Assembly: GCF_000332055.1 (NCBI RefSeq)
Contig: NZ_ALVZ01000222.1
Span: 18,759-82,758 of the forward strand
Direction: 5' to 3'
DNA from: Xenococcus sp. PCC 7305
GTDB taxonomy: Bacteria; Cyanobacteriota; Cyanobacteriia; Cyanobacteriales; Xenococcaceae
DNA length: 64,000 nt
Position numbers and translations under genes: made by a program
Notes under the pieces: model-generated
What the model was told of the DNA's origin: nothing
Seen by the model: the letters and a program-made list of their open reading frames with translations, nothing else
Database searches by the model: none
Shown here: piece after piece, positions 1 through 9,859 of the stretch
Layout: each line of letters opens with the position of its first letter
Position numbering within the stretch: position 1 is the first letter of the stretch

Positions 1-215
1 TCCAGGGGAAAAATATTAGCTGTCGGGCATTCCAGCCACTCAACAGCTTCTGTTAGGGCAGATTCAAAAGAACTAAAATTCAGAAATTGACCAGAGACTT
101 CTCTATTATTGTCGATGACACGAAACTGCCATTTTTCTGTCAAATCGTAGAAAACAACCAAGATTTGTTTGCCAATTTTTTTGAGATAAGTAATGGTTAA
201 TGGCATTGGTTTCAT
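1..215 (-). CDS. Partial hypothetical protein, cut by window edge
   Basis: An open frame on the minus strand starts at ATG 215 and runs off the left edge, so only the first ~71 residues are seen. It begins MKPMPLTITYLKK; a second ATG lies at 206. The visible part is a mixed alpha/beta sequence with no signal peptide or membrane segment and no motif I recognise. It lies downstream of the immunity-type genes of the toxin locus in the same direction, so it may be another small accessory gene of that locus. Function unknown. Confidence 0.45.
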   Translation of the reverse strand, partial: MKPMPLTITYLKKIGKQILVVFYDLTEKWQFRVIDNNREVSGQFLNFSSFESALTEAVEWLECPTANIFPL

Positions 216-329
216 AATCTTTAAATTCAGTTAATTTACGAAGATTCTGTATCATCATATCCGTGATCTTTTTCAACTAGATGAAATTTTGATAAAGAAA
301 CTTCATATATTTGCCAAAAAAGTATGAAG

Positions 330-542
330 TTATGCCAAAAAATTCTGCTTCAATAAAATTCTGCGTTGTTGAATAAGTGGTTTGGGGTTTTGAGGTAGAG
401 GTGTTTTAGATATGAGACGACAACCTTCTTTCTCCAACACAAGAGTCAAAGCCTGCTCAATCACATCAAGGTTATCTGTTCGAATACAGGCTGTACTATT
501 ATTATAACTCGGTTTTTCAAACCGATAATCTAAGTTAGCCAT
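330..542 (-). CDS. Truncated paralogue of the neighbouring immunity-type protein
   Basis: A 70-residue ORF. Its middle part (ACIRTDNLDVIEQALTLVLE) resembles the start of the next gene upstream (AYCINSSDTIAIANAISKLL) in spacing and hydrophobic pattern, so it looks like the N-terminal part of the same family without the core (WERPPLAIVGIG... in the neighbour). After its stop, another frame stays open down to a stop at 236 and encodes a plausible C-terminal tail (FWQIYEVSLSKFHLVEKDHG). This suggests a member of the family broken by a deletion or frameshift. It lacks a clear Shine-Dalgarno sequence. Orphan, decayed immunity paralogues are common behind polymorphic toxin genes. Whether this short protein is made is uncertain. 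Confidence 0.5.
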   Translation of the reverse strand: MANLDYRFEKPSYNNSTACIRTDNLDVIEQALTLVLEKEGCRLISKTPLPQNPKPLIQQRRILLKQNFLA

Positions 543-612
543 AATAAACTTTCTAAATTTGTTTTACATTAGTTTATTACCAGATTTAGTAATTAGATAT
601 TTACATTAGGTC

Positions 613-1407
613 TTAAAAACTTTCATTATCAAAATATTCTTGTCGGTTTTTGATGAATAAACGAATATACTCAGAATAATTATCAGGAAGCTGAAAGTAT
701 AGAAGCTTAATATCCATGCTATTTAACAAATCAAAGTCAATATATACTCGACTAAAAAAATCGCAACATCCCCAAAAATATTGTGAGGGATCAATTAATT
801 TACCCAAAGCTCTATTGCTTCTTTCAGCATCACCTTCTCTTTCTTCAATCACTATTTTTGTTAAGACGGAAAAATACTCTTCCCCGTCTTTTTCTTGCTG
901 ATCAAGATCTTTATATAATTCACTGATTCGTCTAGCGAATTCTGGATTAACTTTTATCGCTCGTCGAAAGGATTCAGGGACTTTGATTAGAGAAAACTTT
1001 GGTTCAGAATAAAAGTTGTAATGGATTCTTCCTCGAGAAATTTCTAGAAGAAAGCCATCGATATCATCAATGACACGATAGAAAAAAGCATCAGATTTTA
1101 ATTCTGTAGCCAGGTTCCATAACCTCAGACGATTGTTATTTAACGCTCGAAGAATTAGCCATTCGTTAGGATAAGACTTTATTATTGACCAACCGTTATT
1201 TCCTGAACCAATCCCCACAATCGCTAATGGCGGTCGTTCCCAAAACCTAATCTGTCTTAATTCTTGGAAGTTAAAGATTAAATAAGGAAGTTGAGGTATT
1301 TGAGTAATACCCTGCTCTTGCCTTAATAATTTGGATATTGCATTGGCAATAGCGATTGTATCGCTAGAATTTATACAGTAAGCAAAATTACAATAGTAAC
1401 CATCCAC
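613..1407 (-). CDS. Probable immunity protein of the adjacent polymorphic toxin
   Basis: 264 residues, with a GTG start at 1407 and a GGAG Shine-Dalgarno 10-12 nt upstream. There is no signal peptide or membrane segment, so it should be cytoplasmic. It is rich in aromatic residues, with a central AIVGIGSGNNGWSIIKSYP stretch. It lies 46 bp behind the 1362-residue protein that ends in a nuclease-fold domain. The order toxin then immunity, same strand, short gap, is the standard arrangement of polymorphic toxin systems. I infer that it neutralises that C-terminal domain. It may belong to one of the Imm families paired with Tox-REase domains, but I cannot name the family with certainty. A truncated paralogue follows at 330-542. 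Confidence 0.6.
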   Translation of the reverse strand: MDGYYCNFAYCINSSDTIAIANAISKLLRQEQGITQIPQLPYLIFNFQELRQIRFWERPPLAIVGIGSGNNGWSIIKSYPNEWLILRALNNNRLRLWNLATELKSDAFFYRVIDDIDGFLLEISRGRIHYNFYSEPKFSLIKVPESFRRAIKVNPEFARRISELYKDLDQQEKDGEEYFSVLTKIVIEEREGDAERSNRALGKLIDPSQYFWGCCDFFSRVYIDFDLLNSMDIKLLYFQLPDNYSEYIRLFIKNRQEYFDNESF

Positions 1408-1453
1408 TTCTTATTTACTCTCCTTAATCTTGAACAAAAATTTTGATTGAGCT

Positions 1454-4400
1454 CTAAGAAACTTTGATCGGAATTGTGTATATATTTATATTGTACTTAT
1501 CGCCATAAAGCTCAATAGCAGCCAGCCCAGCATCAATATTACTAAAAGACATAAAATAATCTAAATTACAAATTGTAGCCACATCGTATTCTCTTTTAAG
1601 CTGATTCTCAAATCTTTTAAGATTTCGTTGATCTTCAAGAGTTATTTTCCAGCCTAAATAAGATGGATGATCGGGATTTAGTGCTTTTCTCAGAAAATAT
1701 TGCTTTCCAGTTTTTACTTCTGCAACCGAACCAGCTACTTCCAAATTTTCTATAACAATCCGTCCAGATTCGTTAACTAATCCATCAAATAAAGCAGCCA
1801 GTCCTTCTGAAGGAGTCACAACAAAATAATCTCCAAGTGCACCAGTTATTTGTGTAGCATACACGCTATGAGTTATGTCTACTTCTCCAATACTTTGGTC
1901 ATAGCGATCACCGTAATGAAGACCTAGCTCTGCTGTAAAGCAACCATCATCATCAATCTTTCCATTGTCAAAAACCTCATTTTCCTCCAGTAATACCTTT
2001 CGCTCTGCATTAACAATCCAATCTCTGATTTTTCTTCTTTGAGGATTTGTCATTTGCTCTACTAATTCACGATCTTGAGGATTGCGGTAAGGATTTCCTG
2101 TAACTGGATTAATATCATCAGCGTGAGGTGGTTCAATTTCAGGTGGGCCTTGTAGAGACTCAATAAGACCTCTTATAAACTCTATAATCGGGAATAATGG
2201 GATTGGCGATTTAGGTTTGTCACCGTCTAAGAAAGCATATTCGCCATAGATTTCTGCTTTAGTCCCACTTTTTGTAAGGTCACCTATAACAAACTCATTT
2301 TTCTTAGCTTCACTCTTATTGAGTTCATAACCAATATTCACCCAATCTGTTTCATTTACCCCTGTATAGATACTGTAGTCATTCCCATCAATATTTACCG
2401 AACCAGCAACCTTAATTTTTTTAGCTGCTTGTAGATAAACTTTACCGCCACTATTTCCTTGATCGGTGCGAATATATCCTGTTCTTACTAATCCTTGTTC
2501 ACTCGTAACGTAAACATCCCCGCCTTTAGAAATAATCTTTTTGGTTTTAGCTTTGCTTAAAGCAGAGATGTAAATATCTCCGCCATCACTTCTAACTTTA
2601 CCGCCTACAGTAGCAGTGCCCTGTTCAGCATCGATAAGGATAGCGCCTCCGTGAGTACGGATTTTCTTTGTGGCAACATTCTGTTTGGCGGCAATAACCG
2701 CCTCTATCCCACTATCAATAGCTGCGGAAGTACTCACTGAGCCTTCAGTACTGACCAAAGCCACTGAGCCTAATTTAGCAGTGATTTCTTGATTGACTAT
2801 CAGGCTTAATGCTGAAGCCAGAGTAACATCCTCCATGCTAGAAATTGCCCCACCAAGATTAACTATCCCAGTAGCACTGATTAAAGCAACACCACTATCA
2901 TTAGAAGTAACAGCCCCTACTGATACATTGTTGACCCCAGCTAAAGAAATATCATCATCAGCAATAACTGAACCATTAACAGTTACTACACCACCAGACT
3001 TGAGAATGACAGCACCTTGACTAGACTGAATCTCATTGGTAATGATATCAAGTTGAGCTAAAGCGACCAATCCTTTGTCTCCTTGAATTGAGTTGTTGAC
3101 AGCAATTTCTCCAGTCCCGCTAATTAGAGTAATTTCTCCATTTACGGCTGTTAATTTATCAAGAGTAAGATTGTTAAGGGAAATAATTTCAATGTCACCA
3201 TCTGTAGTTGTAATTTCTGTGGCTAAGAAATTCCCATTGTTTGATACATCTAATCCTTGAGTAGTTATATTTCCTGTGATGACATTCCCTGTAGAATCGT
3301 AAATTTGCTCGCCAACTTTGCCAAGGTTAATAGTTGTTAGACCATCAGCAGTGATGTTCGCTGTGGCAATATCGTCGATGACTTCTAGATCTAGGTTGCC
3401 ATTTATAGTGATATCTTCACTAGCTTTAACAGTATTAGCGCCTTCAACTTTGAGATCCAGAAAAGGATTTTCGCCACCAACTGCTTGCTCAAATAATAGA
3501 TTCCCTTTCCCCGCCCTTATTGCGATACTTTGACTACCAGCATCAACACCATCAAGAGTCTCAGAAAAAGTAATATCTCCGCCAACAGTTTCATCATCAA
3601 TCACAGAAGTATCAATAGTGAGATTACTATTGACTTTCGCTGCACCATCAATCTTTATCTCACCACCAGTCGTAGTCATGGCACTTCCAGCCAAGGTTAT
3701 TTCATTACCTTGTAAGAGAACAGTATCACCAAATGTGGAGATGTTGCCGATACTTATGTAATCATCTAGTTCGGGTTCGGCAAATTGAGGATTGAGGAGA
3801 AAAGCATGGTTAGTACGCTCAGTATCTTCTGTAAAATAACCAGTAGCTGCTATTTGTCCTTTGTCATTAATTCCTCGTGCTGAACTTAGCAAAATAGCTT
3901 CCTCAGAATCAATGTTGCTATCAATATTGAGATTTATAATTGTATTATTTTCAATGTCGTATAATGTAGCTGTCCCACCATATGCACTTGATGAACCTAC
4001 AGTAATACCGTTGTTATTAAGATCGAATACAGAACCACTCACGGTATTTATTTCGCCATTGTTGTAGGCAAACGTACTTCCTCCGCTTGTAATAATTATC
4101 TGACCTTCATTATTAATATGACGAGCAATACTACTATTTACCTTATATTCTGATGAACTATGTAATAGAGCATGTAAATTTATATTTTGACCACCATCAT
4201 AAACAAATGCTTTATTAAAACCATCAAAAATTGAACCTACTACCTGTCCTAAATCGTTGATTCCATATGCACGACTGTCAGTAGCCCAGTAGGCATCAGG
4301 GTTTTCAGCAAAGTCCCATTCATAGCCAAACAAACTATTCAAATCATTATGAAATTCGGTCATTGAACCTCCGTCTGAAATAAATGCGCGCCAACGGAAT

Positions 4401-5542
4401 TGATCGTACCCACGGGAATATTTGGAGCTAGATAGACCGACTATTTGCCCATTGTTATTAATTGCATAACCAAGGCTACGAGCATGATCGTATGGTACTT
4501 CCACCAAATCACCAGAATCATCACGAGTTATGTATGTTTCAGCTTCTGGTAAAACTCCCAAATCGCTAATCGCCCCCCCACTGGAAACAAAAGCGTGCTG
4601 ATTATTATCAGAATTAACAAAATATCCTACTACTTGCCCTGAATCATTAATGTCATTAGGAGTAATGCTATTATCAGAACCTAAATAATTTATTTCTCCA
4701 TCACTATATATATATGAAAGAGATGCACCATCTCCGTCAACTACTACTTCACCTTTATTATTAATTCCTTTTGCTACACCTTCCCCCAAATGTATTGCAT
4801 CATAACCAAGAACTTCTAAGGTTTCATCTTCTCCTTGAATACCTGATTTAAGAACCAATCCAGTTTCATCGGGATTGCTAAGAGTTACACTTCCTGCATC
4901 AATACTTCCTGTAGTTTCTATTTTTAATGAGTCACCAATATAGCTACTAAATTGGATATTACTTTTAGCAAATATTTTTACAGAAGTTGTTTCATCTGTC
5001 CCAGAAAAGAAAATATAAGCTTTCCCATCCTCATCATCTCTATATAAGCTGGCTTGTCCTTTTCCTGTTAAACAATAGGTTTCTACGACGTTTTCATCAG
5101 TGTTTTTAATTTCTAAAGTGACATCATCACCACCCTCAAAATCACCAAACTCTCCCGCAAATTGCAATTCATCTTTAGGAGGAGCAAAAGAAGTATCATC
5201 CAGTTCTAGATTAGCTATTTCAGATTCTTTATTAGATTCACTAGCATTATCAGTATTATTTCCAGTTAGGAGATCAATTCCTGTGTCTACAGGAGAAAAA
5301 TCATTATTACTACTGTTATTATTTCCTGCTTGCTCAGACTGAACTTCTTTTTCGACAATCGATAGAAATTCTAATTCATTACCAAAGGGATCATTAAAAG
5401 TTCCATCCTTTGAGTTAATCCCAATATTTGTATCCTCTTCTCCGAGATTAGTTTCTAAAATATCCGAGCCAAAAATTGTTTCATTTCCTAAAAAATCATC
5501 GAAATTACTCATAGTATCTGACCGCTGAAAAGTATATTTCAA
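1454..5542 (-). CDS. Giant HAF-repeat/haemagglutinin-like protein with C-terminal nuclease-fold toxin
   Basis: 1362 residues. The TTG start at 5542 has AAGGA 9 nt upstream; an ATG ten codons later lacks one. Residues 1-120 are acidic and low complexity. About 120-240 looks like a beta-sandwich. About 240-600 carries HAF-type extracellular repeats (INDSGQVVGYF, INNNGQIVGLS, INDLGQVVGSI). About 600-1080 is a filamentous-haemagglutinin-like beta-helix of short GGxIxxxA/V repeats. After a proline-rich linker (PPEIEPPHADDINPVTGNPY), the last ~230 residues form a separate domain with FDG near 1252 and EVKTG near 1275. That spacing fits the PD-(D/E)xK restriction-endonuclease fold of Tox-REase toxins. 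The next gene is a likely immunity protein. No signal peptide and no TpsB-type transporter gene are visible nearby, so the export route is unknown. Confidence 0.75.
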   Translation of the reverse strand: MKYTFQRSDTMSNFDDFLGNETIFGSDILETNLGEEDTNIGINSKDGTFNDPFGNELEFLSIVEKEVQSEQAGNNNSSNNDFSPVDTGIDLLTGNNTDNASESNKESEIANLELDDTSFAPPKDELQFAGEFGDFEGGDDVTLEIKNTDENVVETYCLTGKGQASLYRDDEDGKAYIFFSGTDETTSVKIFAKSNIQFSSYIGDSLKIETTGSIDAGSVTLSNPDETGLVLKSGIQGEDETLEVLGYDAIHLGEGVAKGINNKGEVVVDGDGASLSYIYSDGEINYLGSDNSITPNDINDSGQVVGYFVNSDNNQHAFVSSGGAISDLGVLPEAETYITRDDSGDLVEVPYDHARSLGYAINNNGQIVGLSSSKYSRGYDQFRWRAFISDGGSMTEFHNDLNSLFGYEWDFAENPDAYWATDSRAYGINDLGQVVGSIFDGFNKAFVYDGGQNINLHALLHSSSEYKVNSSIARHINNEGQIIITSGGSTFAYNNGEINTVSGSVFDLNNNGITVGSSSAYGGTATLYDIENNTIINLNIDSNIDSEEAILLSSARGINDKGQIAATGYFTEDTERTNHAFLLNPQFAEPELDDYISIGNISTFGDTVLLQGNEITLAGSAMTTTGGEIKIDGAAKVNSNLTIDTSVIDDETVGGDITFSETLDGVDAGSQSIAIRAGKGNLLFEQAVGGENPFLDLKVEGANTVKASEDITINGNLDLEVIDDIATANITADGLTTINLGKVGEQIYDSTGNVITGNITTQGLDVSNNGNFLATEITTTDGDIEIISLNNLTLDKLTAVNGEITLISGTGEIAVNNSIQGDKGLVALAQLDIITNEIQSSQGAVILKSGGVVTVNGSVIADDDISLAGVNNVSVGAVTSNDSGVALISATGIVNLGGAISSMEDVTLASALSLIVNQEITAKLGSVALVSTEGSVSTSAAIDSGIEAVIAAKQNVATKKIRTHGGAILIDAEQGTATVGGKVRSDGGDIYISALSKAKTKKIISKGGDVYVTSEQGLVRTGYIRTDQGNSGGKVYLQAAKKIKVAGSVNIDGNDYSIYTGVNETDWVNIGYELNKSEAKKNEFVIGDLTKSGTKAEIYGEYAFLDGDKPKSPIPLFPIIEFIRGLIESLQGPPEIEPPHADDINPVTGNPYRNPQDRELVEQMTNPQRRKIRDWIVNAERKVLLEENEVFDNGKIDDDGCFTAELGLHYGDRYDQSIGEVDITHSVYATQITGALGDYFVVTPSEGLAALFDGLVNESGRIVIENLEVAGSVAEVKTGKQYFLRKALNPDHPSYLGWKITLEDQRNLKRFENQLKREYDVATICNLDYFMSFSNIDAGLAAIELYGDKYNINIYTIPIKVS

Positions 5543-5791
5543 ATATATTTTTCCTTTATCTGAATGTCTCTTTTAAAAGAGCAAACTAGTCAAAATTTCA
5601 TATACTTATGAGCTATTTAGATAATTATTTAAATCTTGGATGAAAATTGAATGATGCTAGAAAAAATACAGTTGACAAAAAACAAATAGTTTATAGCAGC
5701 TCTTAAAGTCATGAGACACATTTTCCTATTACCTAAAAGCCTGGATTTGCTGTAACTCACGAACAGAAGAATCGCTATATATCTTTCCTAG
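5543..5791. other. Intergenic region, nothing recognised
   Basis: About 250 AT-rich bases between the GH3 glucosidase and the toxin gene. It should hold the toxin promoter, but no convincing -35/-10 pair or hairpin was identified. Confidence 0.4.
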
Positions 5792-8128
5792 TCAATCTGC
5801 AAGAAGTGTAAATACATTGGCTAAATTGCTAATCGCAACTTTAAATTCTCCAGGCTCAACAATGCGCTGATTGTCACGACCATGAAAAGCAAAATCATCT
5901 TGCTCAAGAGTAAACTCAATAGTTTGACTTTCCCCAGGCTCTAGAGTTACACCTCGAAATCTTCTTAACTGCCTTACTGGAGGAGACACAGAACGGTACA
6001 AATCACTGAGATATAGCTCGACAATTTCTTTGCCAGTTCTTTTGCCAGTGTTTTTTACAGTCACGTTAATATTTGTAGATTCGCCAGGACGAATTTGCTG
6101 CGGATTTACCTGCAAATTACTATATTTAAAATACGTGTAACTTAAGCCGAAACCAAAGGAAAATAGGGGATTGAGTTTATTAGGGGTGTCTGTTTCTATT
6201 GGTTTATGGTCGTAGGTAACCAAATCATTGGGACTACGAGGATAGGTCATCGGTAGCTTTCCTGAAGGATTATAGTCGCCGAATAGCACATCTGCGATCG
6301 CATCTCCCCCAAAAGCACCTGGTAAATAGGCCATCAAAATTGCCTCAGCATCCTCGACAATAGGCGTAATCAGACGCGGTCGGCCTTCGACTAAAACCAA
6401 GACCACAGGAGTTCCCGTATTTGCGATCGCAGAAGCTAATTGTAATTGGGCAGCAGGCAATGCCAAATCGTCGATATTTCCTGGGGTCTCAGTATAGGTC
6501 TTCTCTCCCAGCACAACAACTGCCACATCAACATTGCGAGCAGCGGTCACTGCCTCGGGAATATTTACCGCTTCGTCAAATTTAGTCCCTGGGATGTAAG
6601 TTATATTGGCTGCGTCTAATTTTTCCTGTAATGCCGATAAGATTGTGTTTTGACTTGTGGGATAAAGAGACTCTTCATTGCCTTGCCAAGTATAAGTCCA
6701 ACCCCCATTGAGCACAGAACGTAAATTGGCATTGGGCCCTGTAACTAGGATTTTTTGATTTTTATTGAGGGGCAATAGATCCTGATCATTTTTCAGTAGC
6801 GTCAAAGATTCTCGGGCTGCTTGCAAACTCACTTGAGCAAACTCAGGACTGCCCACTTGACTTGTCATTGCCAGATCGGGATAGGGATTGGCAAAAAGAT
6901 TGAGCATAAATTTAACATGCAAAATTCGGCGTACCGACTCATCAATGCGCGATTCAGCAATTCTTCCTTCTTGAACCAATTCAATTAAATAATTATAGAA
7001 ACTAAAATCGTAGGGAACCATGCTCATATCGAGTCCTGCCATCACTGCTAGATAGACAGCCTCCTTGGGGGAAGAAGCAACGCGATCGCGCTGATAGAGA
7101 TTTTTCACATCTTCCCAATCACTAACCACAAAGCCTTGAAAACCTAGTTCTCCTCGTAAAACATCTGTCAGCAAATTGCGATCGCTATGGACAGGAATGC
7201 CATTAATCTCGGAAGAATTGACCATCACAGTCGGAACTCCTGCTGCGATCGCTTCAGCAAAGGGCGGCAAAAAATAGTCCCGCAGCATTCTTTCTGGTAT
7301 CCAGGCCGGGGTGCGATCCTTACCCGACAACGGAAAGCTGTAGCCCAGATAATGTTTAGCACAACCCGCAACTTTATCTGCGGCAATAATCTGTTGCTTT
7401 TCTCCCGATAGACCTTGAATATAAGCTACGCCCATATTTGATACTAAATAGGGATCTTCCCCATAGGTTTCATAGAGCCTGGGCCATAAAGGATGGCGTC
7501 CCACATCCAATACAGGATTAAAATTCCAAGGAATTCCCGAAGCTCGCATTTCGTAGGCAGTAATAGCCGCAGATTCCCTTGCTAGTGAGAGATTACGAGT
7601 TGCTGCGATCGCCAGATTCTGGGGAAATAAGGTTGCCTCTAGAGTATAATTCGCGCCATGAATAGCATCAATGCCGTAGAGAATCGGGATGCCAGTACGG
7701 GTTTCTTGGGTTGCGAGATTTTGGATTTGCGTAATTAACTGCTGCCATTCCCCTAGGGTTAAGGCGCTACTATGAACATTGAGAATCGAGCCAACATGAT
7801 ATTTGACAATTGCTTCGCGTAATTTTTTGAGATCTACTTCATACTTTTGGTCAAGTTTACCCTCAGTTTTAGAAACAGCTTGCAGCGTTATTTGAGTCAT
7901 TTGCCCAACTTTTTCTGGCAAGGTCATTTGGGCGAGCAAGTCTTCGACTTTTTGGGCTATTTCACTAGGCTTAGTTGGCGAATCAAGTTGTGCCAGTTGA
8001 ACATTAGCCCTTGGTTCTGGTCGCAAATTGGGATGGGTAAAAACTATTGTCAGGCAAACGGCGATCGCGGTTAAGATCCAATAAAGCTGCGCCCTCTGTC
8101 TTTTGCTAATCGTCAATTTCCATTTCAT
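5792..8128 (-). CDS. bglX: Glycoside hydrolase family 3 beta-glucosidase, membrane-anchored or exported
   Basis: 778 residues, usual for three-domain GH3 enzymes that remove terminal beta-linked glucose from oligosaccharides. Residues 15-32 form a hydrophobic signal or anchor segment, so it likely acts in the periplasm. The (beta/alpha)8 domain shows the GH3 landmarks NFNPVLDVGRHPLWPR, YGEDPYL, AGCAKHY and GFVVSDWED; Asp337 in SDW is the expected nucleophile. The alpha/beta sandwich follows at ~440-640 and a fibronectin-III-like domain closes the protein (TVKNTGKRTGKEIVELYLSD). It stands alone between the toxin locus and phr. The symbol reflects family resemblance to BglX; the true substrate (cellodextrin, exopolysaccharide or a glycolipid) is not known. 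Confidence 0.87.
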   Translation of the reverse strand: MKWKLTISKRQRAQLYWILTAIAVCLTIVFTHPNLRPEPRANVQLAQLDSPTKPSEIAQKVEDLLAQMTLPEKVGQMTQITLQAVSKTEGKLDQKYEVDLKKLREAIVKYHVGSILNVHSSALTLGEWQQLITQIQNLATQETRTGIPILYGIDAIHGANYTLEATLFPQNLAIAATRNLSLARESAAITAYEMRASGIPWNFNPVLDVGRHPLWPRLYETYGEDPYLVSNMGVAYIQGLSGEKQQIIAADKVAGCAKHYLGYSFPLSGKDRTPAWIPERMLRDYFLPPFAEAIAAGVPTVMVNSSEINGIPVHSDRNLLTDVLRGELGFQGFVVSDWEDVKNLYQRDRVASSPKEAVYLAVMAGLDMSMVPYDFSFYNYLIELVQEGRIAESRIDESVRRILHVKFMLNLFANPYPDLAMTSQVGSPEFAQVSLQAARESLTLLKNDQDLLPLNKNQKILVTGPNANLRSVLNGGWTYTWQGNEESLYPTSQNTILSALQEKLDAANITYIPGTKFDEAVNIPEAVTAARNVDVAVVVLGEKTYTETPGNIDDLALPAAQLQLASAIANTGTPVVLVLVEGRPRLITPIVEDAEAILMAYLPGAFGGDAIADVLFGDYNPSGKLPMTYPRSPNDLVTYDHKPIETDTPNKLNPLFSFGFGLSYTYFKYSNLQVNPQQIRPGESTNINVTVKNTGKRTGKEIVELYLSDLYRSVSPPVRQLRRFRGVTLEPGESQTIEFTLEQDDFAFHGRDNQRIVEPGEFKVAISNLANVFTLLAD

Positions 8129-8285
8129 AATTTCTTACCCCAACTTGCGTTCTAAACTATAATTCTCAAATGAGGTAGTTGTAGATTGCGGAGTGAGAAT
8201 TTTCCTAAATATCCCCAAATCCCTAAACTTCCCCATCTCCCCAATCGACTCAATTGAAAGTTACGCTATGAAGTGCAACTTAGTA
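8129..8285. other. Short intergenic spacer with C-rich short repeats
   Basis: Contains ATCCCCAAATCCCTAAACTTCCCC near 8210, the complement of the TTTGGGGA-type short repeats seen within the long repeats at 36450 and 63271. No gene seen. Confidence 0.4.
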
Positions 8286-9710
8286 TTACTTGCACTGGGC
8301 GTACAATGCTTTAAATTTCCGTTGTTGGATTTTATGGTCAACAATTTGCTGAGGATAATTACAACGATATCTTTCCAGCTCGGGTATTTTACCTGTCACT
8401 AAATATTCAGTATCAATAGAACTTATTTCGGGCAACCATTGCCGAATATATTCAGCTTCTGAGTCAAATTTTTGAGCTTGGGAAGCAGGATTAAAAATCC
8501 GTAAAGGCTTGGGGTCCATGCCACTAGACGCACTCCATTGCCAACCCCCATTATTTGAGGCGAGATCTCCATCGAACAGGGTTTGCATAAAGTATTTCTC
8601 TCCCCAGCGCCAATCGATAATCAAGTCTTTAGTTAAAAAACTTGCAACGATCATCCGACAACGATTATGCATCCAGCCAGTGCTCTGCAACTGTCTCATA
8701 GCGGCATCTACGATAGGGTAGCCAGTTTTGCCTTGACACCAAGCTTGAAAATGTTCGGGGTTGTTGTCCCAAGGAAAGTTTTTAAATGCTGGGCGATAGG
8801 GCCCTTGCTCTAGTTCGGGGAAAAAGTAGAGACAATGTTGGTAAAATTCCCGCCAGGCCAGTTCTTTTTGCCAAGTAATCACATTCACTCTCGCTTCTTC
8901 ACTGCGACAATTTTCCAGAGCTTCGACGGTAGTTTGCCAGATAGCACGAAGGGAAATTACGCCAAACTTGAGAGCGGCACTAAGAAGGGATGTTCCTTGA
9001 TTAAAGGGAAAGTTTCTCTGCTCATCATATTGATAAATAGCGGAGTGGGAAAATTCTTCGAGTCGTGCCTGAGCTGCGGTTTCCCCAGGAGCCAGTAATA
9101 AAGGGGTTTCCCAGCTATAGCCGAGATCCTCGGCTGTTGGCAGCTCACTTACATAAATTTGGTCTACTGTGGCGAGTTCTGTTGCTGTTAAGCCTTGTAA
9201 ATTTTTTATCTGCGGAGAAATTGTAGGTTTGTCTTGCAGACTCCAGTTACGCCAAAAGGGAGTATAAACTTTGTAGGGTTGTTCCGATTGGGTTAAAACT
9301 GCTCCTGGCGGATGTAAGAGCTGATCCCAGAAATTTTGCACAGTAATGTCTTTATCCTGTAACGCGATGGTTACTTCGCGATCGCGCTTTCGAGCATAGG
9401 GTTCGACATCCAAATTCCAATACACAGCTTTAGCGCTTAATGTACTAGCAAGTTGGGGAATTACTTGAGAGGGTGTTCCTTGAGTGATTAATAATTGACT
9501 GCCAATTTGCCCATAGCTTTGGCTAAGTTCTTGCAAACAGCCCATCATATATTTTACTCTGGCAGGTGCGATGTCATCTCTAGTTAAAATGTCGCGATCA
9601 AGGCAGAATACTCCTACAACTTTAACGGTTTGTTCTTTTGCTGCGGCTAAACCCAGATTATCAGTAAGCCGAAGATCTCGTCGATGCCAGAATAAAATTA
9701 AATCGGACAT
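8286..9710 (-). CDS. phr: Deoxyribodipyrimidine photolyase (class I CPD photolyase)
   Basis: 474 residues, full length for the cryptochrome/photolyase family. It uses FAD and light to split cyclobutane pyrimidine dimers in DNA. The N-terminal antenna domain starts [15 protein letters not shown]. The FAD domain shows [29 protein letters not shown] and [20 protein letters not shown], with the tryptophans used for electron transfer. The antenna cofactor is probably a deazaflavin, as in other cyanobacterial class I enzymes, but this is inferred from family. The gene stands alone on the minus strand. A cryptochrome role is possible but less likely given the close match to CPD-photolyase motifs. 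Confidence 0.93.
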   Translation of the reverse strand: MSDLILFWHRRDLRLTDNLGLAAAKEQTVKVVGVFCLDRDILTRDDIAPARVKYMMGCLQELSQSYGQIGSQLLITQGTPSQVIPQLASTLSAKAVYWNLDVEPYARKRDREVTIALQDKDITVQNFWDQLLHPPGAVLTQSEQPYKVYTPFWRNWSLQDKPTISPQIKNLQGLTATELATVDQIYVSELPTAEDLGYSWETPLLLAPGETAAQARLEEFSHSAIYQYDEQRNFPFNQGTSLLSAALKFGVISLRAIWQTTVEALENCRSEEARVNVITWQKELAWREFYQHCLYFFPELEQGPYRPAFKNFPWDNNPEHFQAWCQGKTGYPIVDAAMRQLQSTGWMHNRCRMIVASFLTKDLIIDWRWGEKYFMQTLFDGDLASNNGGWQWSASSGMDPKPLRIFNPASQAQKFDSEAEYIRQWLPEISSIDTEYLVTGKIPELERYRCNYPQQIVDHKIQQRKFKALYAQCK

Positions 9711-9859
9711 TATTTTTTAGTATCTTTTTACTATGTTATTTTATAGCAATGCCTGGTTTTTAGAGCGAAGAGTTAGCAGGTTTTCCCTTTACTGCTCCCG
9801 ATTTTCATAGCGCTATGACTGATTTTGACTAAGCAATTGATTTTTTACAAAAAATACTC

